The notes under the pieces: generated by a model
Database searches by the model: none
Told to the model about the DNA's origin: nothing
The model's input: only the letters and a program-made list of their open reading frames with translations
Program-made: the position numbers and the translations under genes
Origin: Mycolicibacterium lacusdiani
GTDB taxonomy: Bacteria; Actinomycetota; Actinomycetes; Mycobacteriales; Mycobacteriaceae
Reading direction: 5' to 3'
Assembly (NCBI RefSeq): GCF_021916785.1
Contig: NZ_JAKCFC010000008.1
Coordinates: 1 to 64,000 of the forward strand
DNA length: 64,000 bases
Shown: piece after piece, positions 1 through 8,280 of the stretch
Layout: every line of letters begins with the position of its first letter
How positions within the stretch are numbered: position 1 is the stretch's first letter

Positions 1-132
1 CCCAACGAACTCACCCGCCGCTCGGCCCTGCCGGCCTGGCTGCACACCTACAATCACCACCGGCAACACTCAGCAATAGGCAAGACCTCGCCCATCACCA
101 GGTTGACCAACGTCCCTGGGCAGTACACCTAG
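1..132 (+). mobile_element. IS481-type transposase, C-terminal end (partial)
   Basis: An open frame runs from base 1 to a TAG at 130-132 and encodes 43 residues. It includes WLHTYNHHRQHSAIG and SPITRL, which match the end of the integrase-core (DDE) domain of IS481-family transposases. The 5' part lies outside the window. The stop codon overlaps the stop of the convergent cyclase gene inside CCTAGG, so no room remains for a right terminal inverted repeat. This is therefore either the end of a truncated element or a degenerate copy. Confidence 0.75.
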
Positions 133-917
133 GACTCGACGACGGCGTAGAGCCGGTGGGTGCCGCTGAAGCCCTTGAGTTCCGCGTCGCGGCCGTCGTC
201 GAACTCGATGTCGTCGTGGCCGCTCACGGCGTCCCGGACGGGTTCGCTCACCAGGATCTCGCCGCCGTCGGCTGCCGCGGCCACCCGGGCCGCCATCGCG
301 ACGTTGCGGCCGAACAGGTCGTCGCCGCGGCGCACCGACTTGCCGACGTGGATGCCGATGCGGACCCGAATTCCGTTCGGCCGCTTGCTGAGCGCGTGTT
401 GCATGCCGATGCTGCATCGCACTGCGTCCTCCGAATCGGCGAACGCGATCATGAAGCCGTCGCCCTGGCTCTTGACGACGTGACCGGAGTGGCGCTTGAC
501 GTGGCGGCTGACCATCTTGTCGTGGCGGCCGATGAGCCGGACCCACGCCCGGTCGCCGATCCGCTCGTTCAGCGCCGTCGATTCCTCGATGTCGGAGAAC
601 AGGATTGCGATGCGGCCGTTCGGTGCGAGCCGCGCGAGGTCCGGTCGTTCCACCTCGGCCCAGTCGGCGAGGTCTTCGATGGAGGTACGCACCGCGGCGC
701 CGAGGCCCTCCTTGCGGATGATGTTGGCCGTCTGCCAGACCTGCTTGACCGCTTCGCGCCCGCCGGACAGGAGGTTCGCGCGGGTGTTCAGCCGACGGGT
801 CAGCGCATCGATCTCCTCGTCGCGGGCCCGCAGTCGCAGGGCCAGCACGACGAGCGCGACGCCCTCGGCCACCGCCAGCGCGGCGAGGACGTAGACGGCG
901 ATCATGGCTCCCGACAC
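129..917 (-). CDS. Membrane-anchored adenylate/guanylate cyclase-domain protein
   Basis: The 262-aa protein has one N-terminal membrane helix (about residues 5-27), a short linker and a class III cyclase homology domain (about 100-262). The first metal-binding Asp lies in LFSDIEEST (D109) and the second in QGDGF (D153). The usual VNxAAR motif reads VAMAAR: the transition-state Arg is kept, but the Asn position is Ala (residue 207). Activity may therefore be weak or absent. I used the GTG at 917; an in-frame ATG at 905 is an alternative. It converges on the transposase remnant with overlapping stops. The family assignment is firm; cyclic-nucleotide production is an inference. Confidence 0.85.
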   Translation of the reverse strand: MSGAMIAVYVLAALAVAEGVALVVLALRLRARDEEIDALTRRLNTRANLLSGGREAVKQVWQTANIIRKEGLGAAVRTSIEDLADWAEVERPDLARLAPNGRIAILFSDIEESTALNERIGDRAWVRLIGRHDKMVSRHVKRHSGHVVKSQGDGFMIAFADSEDAVRCSIGMQHALSKRPNGIRVRIGIHVGKSVRRGDDLFGRNVAMAARVAAAADGGEILVSEPVRDAVSGHDDIEFDDGRDAELKGFSGTHRLYAVVES

Positions 918-994
918 GGGGTCAAGTATTCAATGCCGGGTCTTCGCCCGGTGGCCGAGGTCTTGTTCGCTGGATTGCTGGGTTGCCTCCTCCG

Positions 995-1054
995 GCGAGC
1001 GTGCGTGTTTGCGGGCGACACGCCGGGTCAAAACCCGAGTTCGCGCACGCTCGC
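995..1054. repeat. Intergenic hairpin repeat, copy 1 (GCGAGCGTGCG family)
   Basis: Perfect 11-bp arms at 995-1005 and 1044-1054 (GCGAGCGTGCG / CGCACGCTCGC) enclose the conserved inner block GCGGGCGACACGCC and a nested CGGGT-caaa-ACCCG hairpin. It begins 9 bp after the stop codon of the membrane protein at 1063. It has the same orientation as copy 5 near 62020 and is inverted relative to copies 2 and 6. Confidence 0.85.
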
Positions 1055-1062
1055 GGTGGACG

Positions 1063-1470
1063 TCAGACGCCGGTCGAGCTACCCGGCCGCACGATCATCA
1101 GCACCGTGACCGTCACCCACAGGAGGTTGAAGATGCCGGTCGTCATCGCCAGCCGGCCGAAGCCCGCACCGGCGAGGGCATTGCGTTGCGCCGGGAGGAT
1201 GCTCGCCACCAATACGACCGCCGCCGCGACCGTCAGGGCGATCGACACCAGCACCCACGCGTCGGTGAGAACACCCATCGACGCCGCGGTCGCGATCCCG
1301 AACAGCGGCACCGCGATCCCGACGGCCGCGTACGTCACGCAGATCCGGTGCAGCACCGAGGCGACGGCGGGGGCGTCGGCGTAGCGGGGAAAGACGCTGG
1401 CCGCCACGGTGATCGGGCCGATGGCGAGGATCGCGAGGATGACGTGGGCGCTGAGCAGTAGTGCGGACAT
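1063..1470 (-). CDS. Small integral membrane protein (DUF2269-like)
   Basis: The 135-aa protein starts MSALLLSAHVILAILAIGP and has four predicted membrane helices separated by short loops, with almost no soluble part. A single early His in the first helix and the LxxHVILAILAIGP pattern resemble small DUF2269-type proteins of unknown role. The frame is open upstream, but the ATG at 1470 is chosen because the upstream extension is arginine-rich and runs into a hairpin repeat. Hairpin repeats flank the gene on both sides. I cannot assign a function. Confidence 0.7.
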   Translation of the reverse strand: MSALLLSAHVILAILAIGPITVAASVFPRYADAPAVASVLHRICVTYAAVGIAVPLFGIATAASMGVLTDAWVLVSIALTVAAAVVLVASILPAQRNALAGAGFGRLAMTTGIFNLLWVTVTVLMIVRPGSSTGV

Positions 1471-1543
1471 CGCCACCGACGGTAGGGCACCCGTCGCCGT
1501 GACACTGCCGTCGATCGGGCCATGCTGCGCTGGAATTCGGACA

Positions 1544-1601
1544 CGAGCGTGCGTGAACTCGCGTCTGAGACCGGCGTGTCGCCCGCAGACACGCACGCTC
1601 G
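1544..1601. repeat. Intergenic hairpin repeat, copy 2 (inverted orientation)
   Basis: Perfect 12-bp arms lie at 1544-1555 and 1590-1601 (CGAGCGTGCGTG / CACGCACGCTCG). The inner block GGCGTGTCGCCCGCAGAC is the reverse complement of the block in copies 1 and 5. It lies 47 bp after the stop codon of the aminotransferase gene on the minus strand. Confidence 0.85.
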
Positions 1602-1647
1602 CCGAAGAAGGGGAGCCCGCACTACCAGCCTGAGGTACGAGCCCGCG

Positions 1648-4566
1648 CTACCAGCCCTCGGTGAGCACGCGGTCGAGGGTGTCGACGTAGAAGTCCGCGC
1701 CGGCGAGGTCGATGCACAACGGGGGCTTGGTCTTCAGGATGTTCTGGTGGTCGCCGGTCGGCTGAATCACGACGCCGAGGTCGAGCATCCGGTTGCAGAT
1801 CGCCGTCGTCTCCTCGGGGGCGGGCTCGAGCGTCTCGGGATCGCGGACCATCTCCACGCCCAGGTACAGGCCCATGCCGTGCACGGTCCCGATGATCGGG
1901 TGCCTGTCGCGCAACCCGAGCAGGCGCTCCTTCAGGTGAGTCCCGACGCGCTTCGCGTTGCCCTGCAAGTCCTCGTCGGCCAGCACGTCGAGCACGGTCA
2001 GCCCGATGACGCACGACAGCGGGCTGCCGCCGGTCGACGAGAAGAAGTAGCCCTGCGAGGCGAACGCGTCGGCCACCGCGCGGCTGGTGATGACCGCGCC
2101 CAGCGGGTAGCCGTTGCCCGTCGACTTCGCCACCGAAACGATGTCGGGCACCACCTGCTGCTGGTGAAAGCCCCAGAACCATTCGCCAAGACGGCCGTAA
2201 CCGACCTGGACCTCGTCGGCGATCGCGTACCCGCCGGCGGCCCGGACCGCCGCGTAGACGTCGGCGAGGTAGCCGTCGGGAAGCGTCATGCCACCGGCGT
2301 TGCCGTACACCGTCTCGCAGATGAACCCGGCCGCGGGCCTGCCCTCGGCGGCCAGGTCGGTGATGCAGCGCACGGCATCGGCGGCGTACCGGGGAACGTC
2401 CGCACCGCGGTACTTGCCGCGGAAACTGTTCGGCGACTCGACGGTGTGCACCCAGTCCGGCCGGGTGGACAGCGCGTTGGGGTTGTCGGCCGTCGACGTC
2501 GACACCGCGTCGGTGCCGTAGGTCCAGCCGTGATAGGCCTCGCGCACCGCCACCACGTCGCGCCTGCCCGTCGCCGCGGTGGCCAGCCGGATCGCGAGAT
2601 CGCTTGCCTCCGAACCGGAGTTGACCAAGAACACCGTGTCCAGCGGCTCGGGCAGGGTGGCCGCCAGCCGCTCGCTGTACTCCACCACCGCCTCGTAGTT
2701 GAAGCGCGAGTTCGTGTTCAGGCGCCGCAGCTGCCGCGACGCCGCGTCGGCCACCCGCGGATGGGCGTGCCCCAGCACCGCCACGTTGTTGACCATGTCG
2801 AGGTACACCCGGCCGGACGTCGACATCAGGTGGTGCCGCCAGCCACGCTCGATCTGCGGGGGATCGGCGTAGTAGTGCTCCTGCACCTTGGCGAAGCTGT
2901 CGTCCCTGCGCGCCAACAGGTCTCGGTCCGCCGAGTCGGACGCGGTCGGCAGGCCGAGTAGCGGCGCGGGATCGCGGGCGAGCGCCAGCCAGCCCGGCGC
3001 GAGTTCGGCAGTGGTGAAGGCGGGCGCCGGCGGCGCGCCGACGGGCTTGGCGGCGACGGCGAACCACTGTCCCGGTGCCGCGGTCGCCAGCGGTGCCCCG
3101 GCGTCGACGGAACCGGTCACCGTCACCTCGACGCCTGCGACGGAGACCTCGTGTTCCGTCGAGTGCAGTACGAACCCGTTGTCGACGCGCTCCACCTCGC
3201 CCGACCACGGTGCGGTGATGATGACTTCGCGACCGGGCCACAGCGCGATGCCGGTGGGGACGACGGCGGGACTGCTCTGGCTCAAGGCAGGCGCGCGGGT
3301 CAGGCGTGGGTGGCCGAACCCGGTGGCGACGAGCGCGGCACCGTCGCGCACGGCCTCGTCGGCGAAGCGGTTCTCGACGCCAGGCGGCAGCCAGCCGCCC
3401 GGCTCGAACGCGTCGTCGAACAGCGCGGAGGTGGAGGAGAGGTCGAGTACGGCGATGGCGTCGGCGGACACGTCGGCGACCAGGGGGAGACCGGTCAGCG
3501 CCGCGGGTGGATCGTCCAGACCGAGCGCGTGCCGGATCACGCCGGGCATCACGTCCATTGGCAGCGAGGTCGCCAGCTCGAACATCCGGGCCTCGGCGTC
3601 GGACTGCTCGGTGAGGTAGGCGTTGTCGGGATCGAGCGTGGCCTGCTGCGCGCCACTGGCGATCAACACCGCTGCGCGCAAGACGACCAGCGGCCACACC
3701 GCGTCCGCCTCGGCCAGGGACAGCGGGCGGATCGCGTGAAAGGCCCTGATGCCGGGCAGGATCGAGGTCGGTGACGCGCCCGGGTGCCCGAGCACCGAGG
3801 ACAGCCCGACGGCGAGTTCGGACACCGCCCACGTGTCGGAGAGGTCGCCGAAGTCGATGATGCCGTCCGGCAATCCCGTCCCCGCGGACGCAATCACGTT
3901 GGCGTCGGTGAGGTCGAGGTGCACGGCTTGGCGCGGCAGGTGGTCGGCCAGCGCCGCGACCCGTTCACCGGCCAGCGTCGCCGCAACGGTCAGGCGTGCC
4001 CGCACGTCCGGATCGGCGACGTGACCGGCCAGCGCGTGCACGACGTCGGCGCCGAAGCGCAGATCCCACTGCAGCGCCCGGTCGAGCCCGGGGTGGGTGA
4101 AGTCGCGCAGCGCCCGGCTCACCCGACCCGCGAGTGTGCCCATCGCCGAGACGATCTCGGGGGAAAGATACCCGGTGTCGACGTACGTCCCGCCGTCGAC
4201 GAACGGCAGCAGACGCACGTGCGCCGGGCCGTCGAGCAGGTCGTGGACCGTCGTCGACCGCGCACCCGCCAGGTTGGGCCGGGGGACCGCGACGCGCAGC
4301 GCCGGCTCGGCGTTGGCGATGAGGTCGGCGGCCTGGTCCTGGGCGTCGAGTTCGGTCGCGGTGAAGGCCGGATTGGACACCTTCAGCACCCCGAGCGTGA
4401 CACCGTCGGCGCCGCGCACCAGGAAGTTCTTGTCCTGTTGACTGCCAAGCGATTCCGCGCGCGCCTCCACGCCGTAGTGCTCGCGGAGCAGCTGTTCGGC
4501 CTGAGCCTCGCTGACCTGCGGCGCGGGGAGTTCGGGCTGCTCGAGGAAGTTGAACCCGGCGCTCAC
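1648..4566 (-). CDS. APH phosphotransferase / class III aminotransferase fusion
   Basis: This is a large protein (972 aa) with three parts. Residues about 1-340 form an aminoglycoside/choline-kinase-like phosphotransferase with the HLDLTDAN catalytic loop and IDFGD metal motif. A middle segment (about 440-560) contains ITAPWSGEVERV and resembles a lipoyl/M23-like beta domain. The C-terminal about 400 residues are a PLP-dependent class III aminotransferase with NSGSEASDLA, the ADEVQVGYGRLG motif and the PLP lysine in SVAKSTGNGYPLG. Related fusions are linked to phosphoethanolamine phospho-lyase-type enzymes, so an amino-alcohol substrate that is first phosphorylated is plausible but unproven. 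The GTG at 4566 overlaps the stop of the upstream hydrolase as GTGA, so the two are translationally coupled. Confidence 0.85.
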   Translation of the reverse strand: MSAGFNFLEQPELPAPQVSEAQAEQLLREHYGVEARAESLGSQQDKNFLVRGADGVTLGVLKVSNPAFTATELDAQDQAADLIANAEPALRVAVPRPNLAGARSTTVHDLLDGPAHVRLLPFVDGGTYVDTGYLSPEIVSAMGTLAGRVSRALRDFTHPGLDRALQWDLRFGADVVHALAGHVADPDVRARLTVAATLAGERVAALADHLPRQAVHLDLTDANVIASAGTGLPDGIIDFGDLSDTWAVSELAVGLSSVLGHPGASPTSILPGIRAFHAIRPLSLAEADAVWPLVVLRAAVLIASGAQQATLDPDNAYLTEQSDAEARMFELATSLPMDVMPGVIRHALGLDDPPAALTGLPLVADVSADAIAVLDLSSTSALFDDAFEPGGWLPPGVENRFADEAVRDGAALVATGFGHPRLTRAPALSQSSPAVVPTGIALWPGREVIITAPWSGEVERVDNGFVLHSTEHEVSVAGVEVTVTGSVDAGAPLATAAPGQWFAVAAKPVGAPPAPAFTTAELAPGWLALARDPAPLLGLPTASDSADRDLLARRDDSFAKVQEHYYADPPQIERGWRHHLMSTSGRVYLDMVNNVAVLGHAHPRVADAASRQLRRLNTNSRFNYEAVVEYSERLAATLPEPLDTVFLVNSGSEASDLAIRLATAATGRRDVVAVREAYHGWTYGTDAVSTSTADNPNALSTRPDWVHTVESPNSFRGKYRGADVPRYAADAVRCITDLAAEGRPAAGFICETVYGNAGGMTLPDGYLADVYAAVRAAGGYAIADEVQVGYGRLGEWFWGFHQQQVVPDIVSVAKSTGNGYPLGAVITSRAVADAFASQGYFFSSTGGSPLSCVIGLTVLDVLADEDLQGNAKRVGTHLKERLLGLRDRHPIIGTVHGMGLYLGVEMVRDPETLEPAPEETTAICNRMLDLGVVIQPTGDHQNILKTKPPLCIDLAGADFYVDTLDRVLTEGW

Positions 4567-5429
4567 GGGTTGACGAACCGAACCACGACGTCGGTGAAGG
4601 CGTCGTTGTCGTCGCCCGCCGCGGTGTGCCCGGCGTCGGACAGCTCGACGAACTCGGCCGCAGGCACCTTGGCCAGGAAGTCCTCGACGCCCTCGGTGCT
4701 GACGACGTCGGACAGCTTGCCGCGGATCAGCAGCAGCGGGATCTCGAGGTTGATCGCCGCCTGCTCGAGTTTCTCGACCCGCACGAACGGATCGTCCTCG
4801 GGCTTGGTCAGGAACGCCGGGTCCCAGTGCCAGTACCACCGTCCGTCGCGCAGGCGCAGGTTCTTCTTCAACCCCTCGACGTTGCGCGGCTTGTCGCGGT
4901 GCGGCAGGTAGGCGGCCACGGCGTCGGCGGCGTCGTCCAGCGAGTCGAAGCCATGGATGTGGCTGAACATGAAGTCGCGGATGCGGGCGCTACCGTCCTT
5001 CTCGAAGCGCGGCACCACGTCGACGAGCACCAGCTTGGTGACCAACTCGGGCCCGGCCTCGTGGGCGGCGGCGATCCCGGTCAGCCCGCCCATGCTGGCG
5101 CCGATCAGGACGACCGGCCTGCCGATCTGATAGAGCACCGCGAGCGTGTCGCTGCACAGCGCCTCGACGGTGTACGTGGCCGTCGGCGAACGGTCGCTGT
5201 CGCCGTGCCCGCGGCTGTCCAGGGCGATGACGTGGAAGCCCGCATCGGCCAGTATCTGCCCGGTGTTCTTCCAGGAGTACCGGTTCTGGCCACCGCCATG
5301 CAGCATCACGATGGTCGGCCGATCGGCCGCCGACGGGGCGTCGCGGTTCCACTCGTCGGCGACCAGGGTCAGGTCGTCGACGCCGCGAAACGTCACGGTC
5401 TGCACTGCGCCCACGTTGGTCACGGCCAT
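4563..5429 (-). CDS. Alpha/beta hydrolase
   Basis: This 288-aa protein has the complete fold signature: the oxyanion-hole HGGG (44-47), the nucleophile elbow GASMGG with Ser112, and a late catalytic His in DAGHTAAGDDNDAF (about 268). There is no signal peptide, so it is probably cytosolic. It is the first gene of a two-gene minus-strand unit and its stop overlaps the start of the aminotransferase fusion by 4 bp, which suggests a shared pathway. The substrate cannot be read from the sequence. It is divergent from the VOC gene at 5557. Confidence 0.9.
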   Translation of the reverse strand: MAVTNVGAVQTVTFRGVDDLTLVADEWNRDAPSAADRPTIVMLHGGGQNRYSWKNTGQILADAGFHVIALDSRGHGDSDRSPTATYTVEALCSDTLAVLYQIGRPVVLIGASMGGLTGIAAAHEAGPELVTKLVLVDVVPRFEKDGSARIRDFMFSHIHGFDSLDDAADAVAAYLPHRDKPRNVEGLKKNLRLRDGRWYWHWDPAFLTKPEDDPFVRVEKLEQAAINLEIPLLLIRGKLSDVVSTEGVEDFLAKVPAAEFVELSDAGHTAAGDDNDAFTDVVVRFVNP

Positions 5430-5556
5430 GTACTCCGTCTTCTGTCGTCGCCAGCGCTGATCGCAGGCGACCTCACGTTACTAATGCGGCTGCCCCGATC
5501 GGAGCCGACCCGGAAAGTCCGCGATGAGTTTCGTAGCCCGCGCCGGTCGATACGAC

Positions 5557-6030
5557 ATGCCCAACATCACCCCTTCACTCTGGTTCGACGGCGACCTCGA
5601 GGCCGCCGCCGCGTTCTACACCTCGGTGTTCCCCAACTCGTCGATCGAGGGATTCGTCCGCGCCACCGAGGCCTGGCCGAACGACGCGGGCGACGTCGTC
5701 TACGGGACGTTCGTCCTCGACGGTCAGCGCTTCCTCGGCATCAACGGCGGCCCGCAGTTCCCCTTCACCGAGGCCGTGTCCTTCGAAGTGCTCTGTGCCG
5801 ACCAGGACGAGGTCGACTACTACTGGTCGGCACTGGTCGACGGCGGCGAGGAATCGCAGTGCGGCTGGCTCAAGGACAGGTTCGGGCTGAGCTGGCAGAT
5901 CGTGCCCAAGCGGCTCTACGAACTGACCGAGGACCCCGACACCGCGCGGTCCGATGCAGCCGTCAAGGCCATGATGGGCATGCGCAAGATCGTGATCGCC
6001 GACCTGGAGGCGGCCGCCGACGGAGTCTGA
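5557..6030 (+). CDS. VOC-superfamily protein (PhnB / 3-demethylubiquinone methyltransferase-like)
   Basis: The 157-aa protein begins MPNITPSLWFDGDLEAAAAFYTSVF, typical of PhnB-type glyoxalase-fold proteins, and continues with GQRFLGINGGP, FEVLC and SWQIVPKRL in the usual order. Such proteins are homodimeric beta-alpha-beta-beta-beta modules; most have no known reaction. I chose the ATG at 5557 because this motif is normally N-terminal. An upstream ATG at 5524 would add 11 residues. The gene stands alone. Confidence 0.85.
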   Translation: MPNITPSLWFDGDLEAAAAFYTSVFPNSSIEGFVRATEAWPNDAGDVVYGTFVLDGQRFLGINGGPQFPFTEAVSFEVLCADQDEVDYYWSALVDGGEESQCGWLKDRFGLSWQIVPKRLYELTEDPDTARSDAAVKAMMGMRKIVIADLEAAADGV

Positions 6031-6137
6031 TCCCCGCGAGTCGCCGCACGTGACGCTCCCACGGGCACGTACTTTGGACCGGACCCACACGCGTACACGC
6101 GGGCCGCCCCGGTTCGTAGCGCCACGGAGGAGCACAT

Positions 6138-6764
6138 ATGGCAGACGACGATGCTGCCCCGACGGCCGAGGTGACCGGCCCCGACGAGTCGACCCCGGTC
6201 GGTGAGCCGACCGAGAGCGCGGAGGCCGAGACCGCGGAGGCCACCGAGGCTGAGACCGCCGAGCCGGTGGCCGCAGCGCCGACGTCGCACGTACGGCTGG
6301 CCCTGATCGCCGGGCTGGTGCTCGTGCTGGCGCTGAGCGGGCTCACCGGGTGGCTCGCCTTCCGCGCTCATCAGTCGAGCGAACTCGCCGACCAGCGGGA
6401 GGTCTTCCTGCAGGTGGGCAAGCAGGGTGCCATCAACCTGACCACCATCGACTACACCCGGGTCGACCAGGACGTGCAGCGGATCCTCGACTCGGCCACC
6501 GGGGCGTTCTACGACGAGTTCGAGCGGCGCTCCCAACCGTTCGCCGAGGTGGTCAAGCAGGTGAAGTCGAAGTCCGTCGGCTCGGTGACCGAGGCCGGCA
6601 TCAAGGACCAGACCGCCGACGGGGCCAAGGTGCTGCTCGCGGTCACCGTCGACACCGCGGTCGAGGGGCAGCCCCCGCAGACACCGCGGTCCTGGCGCAT
6701 GCTCATCTCGGTGCAGCAGGTCGGAGCCGATGCGAAGGTGTCCAACGTGGAGTTCGTGGCGTGA
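6138..6764 (+). CDS. Mce-associated-type membrane protein 1
   Basis: This 208-aa protein has an acidic Thr/Glu/Ala-rich N-terminus (1-50), one membrane helix (about 52-75) and a C-terminal globular domain of about 130 residues with the QAINLTTIDYTRVDQDVQRIL-like pattern seen in Mce-associated (Mas) proteins. These are membrane-tethered proteins that accompany mycobacterial lipid import systems. A GGAGGAG Shine-Dalgarno precedes the ATG. The last four bases overlap the start of the next gene (GTGA), and the next protein has the same layout. No mce genes are visible in the window. Confidence 0.85.
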   Translation: MADDDAAPTAEVTGPDESTPVGEPTESAEAETAEATEAETAEPVAAAPTSHVRLALIAGLVLVLALSGLTGWLAFRAHQSSELADQREVFLQVGKQGAINLTTIDYTRVDQDVQRILDSATGAFYDEFERRSQPFAEVVKQVKSKSVGSVTEAGIKDQTADGAKVLLAVTVDTAVEGQPPQTPRSWRMLISVQQVGADAKVSNVEFVA

Positions 6765-7381
6765 CGGACAGAGACGAGACCGAGACCGCCGCCGTGGAGC
6801 CCGAGAGCACGGCGATCGAGCCCGACACCGCGCCCGAGGCGGAAGACACCACACCCGCACCCGAGACGGAGACGGCCACCACCCAGGGGACACCCGGGAC
6901 CGACTGGACCCGCGTGCTCGCCTACGGAATCCTGCCGGGGCTGGTGCTGCTGCTCGCCCTCGCCGCGGCGTACCTGAAATTCGTCGACGACTCGGTGCGC
7001 ACCGACGACGCCGTGCGCACCGAGACGGTCGCGGCCGCCACCGACAGCACCATCAAGCTGCTCTCCTACACCCCGGATCAGGTGGAGCAGCAGCTCGGTG
7101 ACGCCCGCAACCTGATCACCGGCCCGTTCCTCGACACCTACACCGCGCTGATCAACGACGTCGTGATCCCCGGCGCCAAGGAGAAGCAGATCGCGGCGAC
7201 CGCGAGCGTTCCGCAGGCCGCGGCGGTCTCGGCCGATCCGGACCGGGCCGTGGTGCTGGTGTTCGTCAACCAGAGCGTCGTCGTGGGTACCGAGGCTCCG
7301 ACGAACACCGCATCGAGCGTGCGGGTGACGATGGACAAGGTGGGCGACCAGTGGCTCATCTCGGGCTTCGATCCGGTGTGA
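6761..7381 (+). CDS. Mce-associated-type membrane protein 2
   Basis: This 206-aa protein starts at a GTG overlapping the previous stop. It repeats the design of its neighbour: an acidic Glu/Thr/Pro-rich head (1-48), one membrane helix (52-72) and an extracytoplasmic domain of about 130 residues ending in a Val-rich strand and DQWLISGFDPV. The GDQWLI ending is typical of Mas-like proteins. Two adjacent such proteins probably form a pair. The 3' end overlaps the start of the hydrolase gene by 4 bp. Confidence 0.85.
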   Translation: MTDRDETETAAVEPESTAIEPDTAPEAEDTTPAPETETATTQGTPGTDWTRVLAYGILPGLVLLLALAAAYLKFVDDSVRTDDAVRTETVAAATDSTIKLLSYTPDQVEQQLGDARNLITGPFLDTYTALINDVVIPGAKEKQIAATASVPQAAAVSADPDRAVVLVFVNQSVVVGTEAPTNTASSVRVTMDKVGDQWLISGFDPV

Positions 7382-8280
7382 CGGGCGTGACCGATCCGCG
7401 CATCCTCGACGTATCGACGCCCGCCGTCGACGTGAAGGCGCTGGTGTGGGGGCCTGAAGATGGCCCGATCGCCCTGTGCCTGCACGGTTTTCCCGATACC
7501 GCGCACGGGTGGCGCAAGGTGGCCCCGGCGCTGGTGGCGGCCGGCTACCGCGTCGTCGCCCCGTTCCTGCGCGGCTACGCGCCGACGTCGCTGGCGTCGG
7601 ACGGCAGCTATCACGTCGGCGCTCTGATGGACGACGCGCTGCGCGTGCGCGACGCGGCAGGCGGCACCGATCGCGACGTCGTCATCGGACACGACTGGGG
7701 TGCGATCGCCGCCACCGGGCTCGCCGCCATGCCCGACAGCCCGTTCACCAAGGCCGTCATCATGTCGGTGCCACCCTCGGCGTCGTTTCGGGGCAAGGTG
7801 CCCGACGTCGGCAGGCTGCTCGCGGGGATTCCGCGCCAGCTGATGCGCAGCTGGTACATCGCCTATCACCAATTGCCTTATCTGCCAGACCGTTCCGCGT
7901 CCTGGCTGATCCCGCGGCTGTGGCGGCAATGGTCGCCGGGTTACGACGCCACCGAGGACGTCGCGCTGGTCAAGGCCGCCATCGGGTCGCCGGACAACTG
8001 GCGCGCTGCCCTGGCCTACTACCGGCAGACGGTCCGCGCGAGCAAGCCGCCCGCGAGTTATGCGGAGTTGCACGGGCATTGGCTGTCGCAGCCTGCGCTG
8101 CCGACGCTGTACCTGCACGGGACCGACGACGGCTGCGCGTCGGCGGACTACATCCGCTGGGTGACGCGTGCACTGCCCGAGGGCAGCCGGACCGCACTGG
8201 TCGACGACGCCGGGCACTTCCTGCAGCTCGAACAGCCCGACGTGGTCGCCCGGCTGATCGTCGAGTTCGTCGGGAGCTAG
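7378..8280 (+). CDS. Alpha/beta hydrolase, epoxide-hydrolase-like
   Basis: The 300-aa protein has HGFPDTAHGW (36-45) with the HGFP oxyanion loop and GHDWGA with Asp106 in the nucleophile position, as in epoxide hydrolases and haloalkane dehalogenases. The catalytic His is in DDAGHFLQLEQPD near the C-terminus. The start is the GTG that overlaps the preceding stop (GTGA); a second GTG lies nine bases on. It is third in a coupled operon with two Mce-associated-type proteins. Its TAG stop lies inside GCTAGC, shared with the stop of the convergent SDR gene. Confidence 0.88.
   Translation: MTGVTDPRILDVSTPAVDVKALVWGPEDGPIALCLHGFPDTAHGWRKVAPALVAAGYRVVAPFLRGYAPTSLASDGSYHVGALMDDALRVRDAAGGTDRDVVIGHDWGAIAATGLAAMPDSPFTKAVIMSVPPSASFRGKVPDVGRLLAGIPRQLMRSWYIAYHQLPYLPDRSASWLIPRLWRQWSPGYDATEDVALVKAAIGSPDNWRAALAYYRQTVRASKPPASYAELHGHWLSQPALPTLYLHGTDDGCASADYIRWVTRALPEGSRTALVDDAGHFLQLEQPDVVARLIVEFVGS

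Noticed and set aside
1522..2961. 479-aa plus-strand frame opposite the aminotransferase
   Set aside because: It lies antisense to conserved PLP-enzyme motifs and starts within a hairpin repeat.
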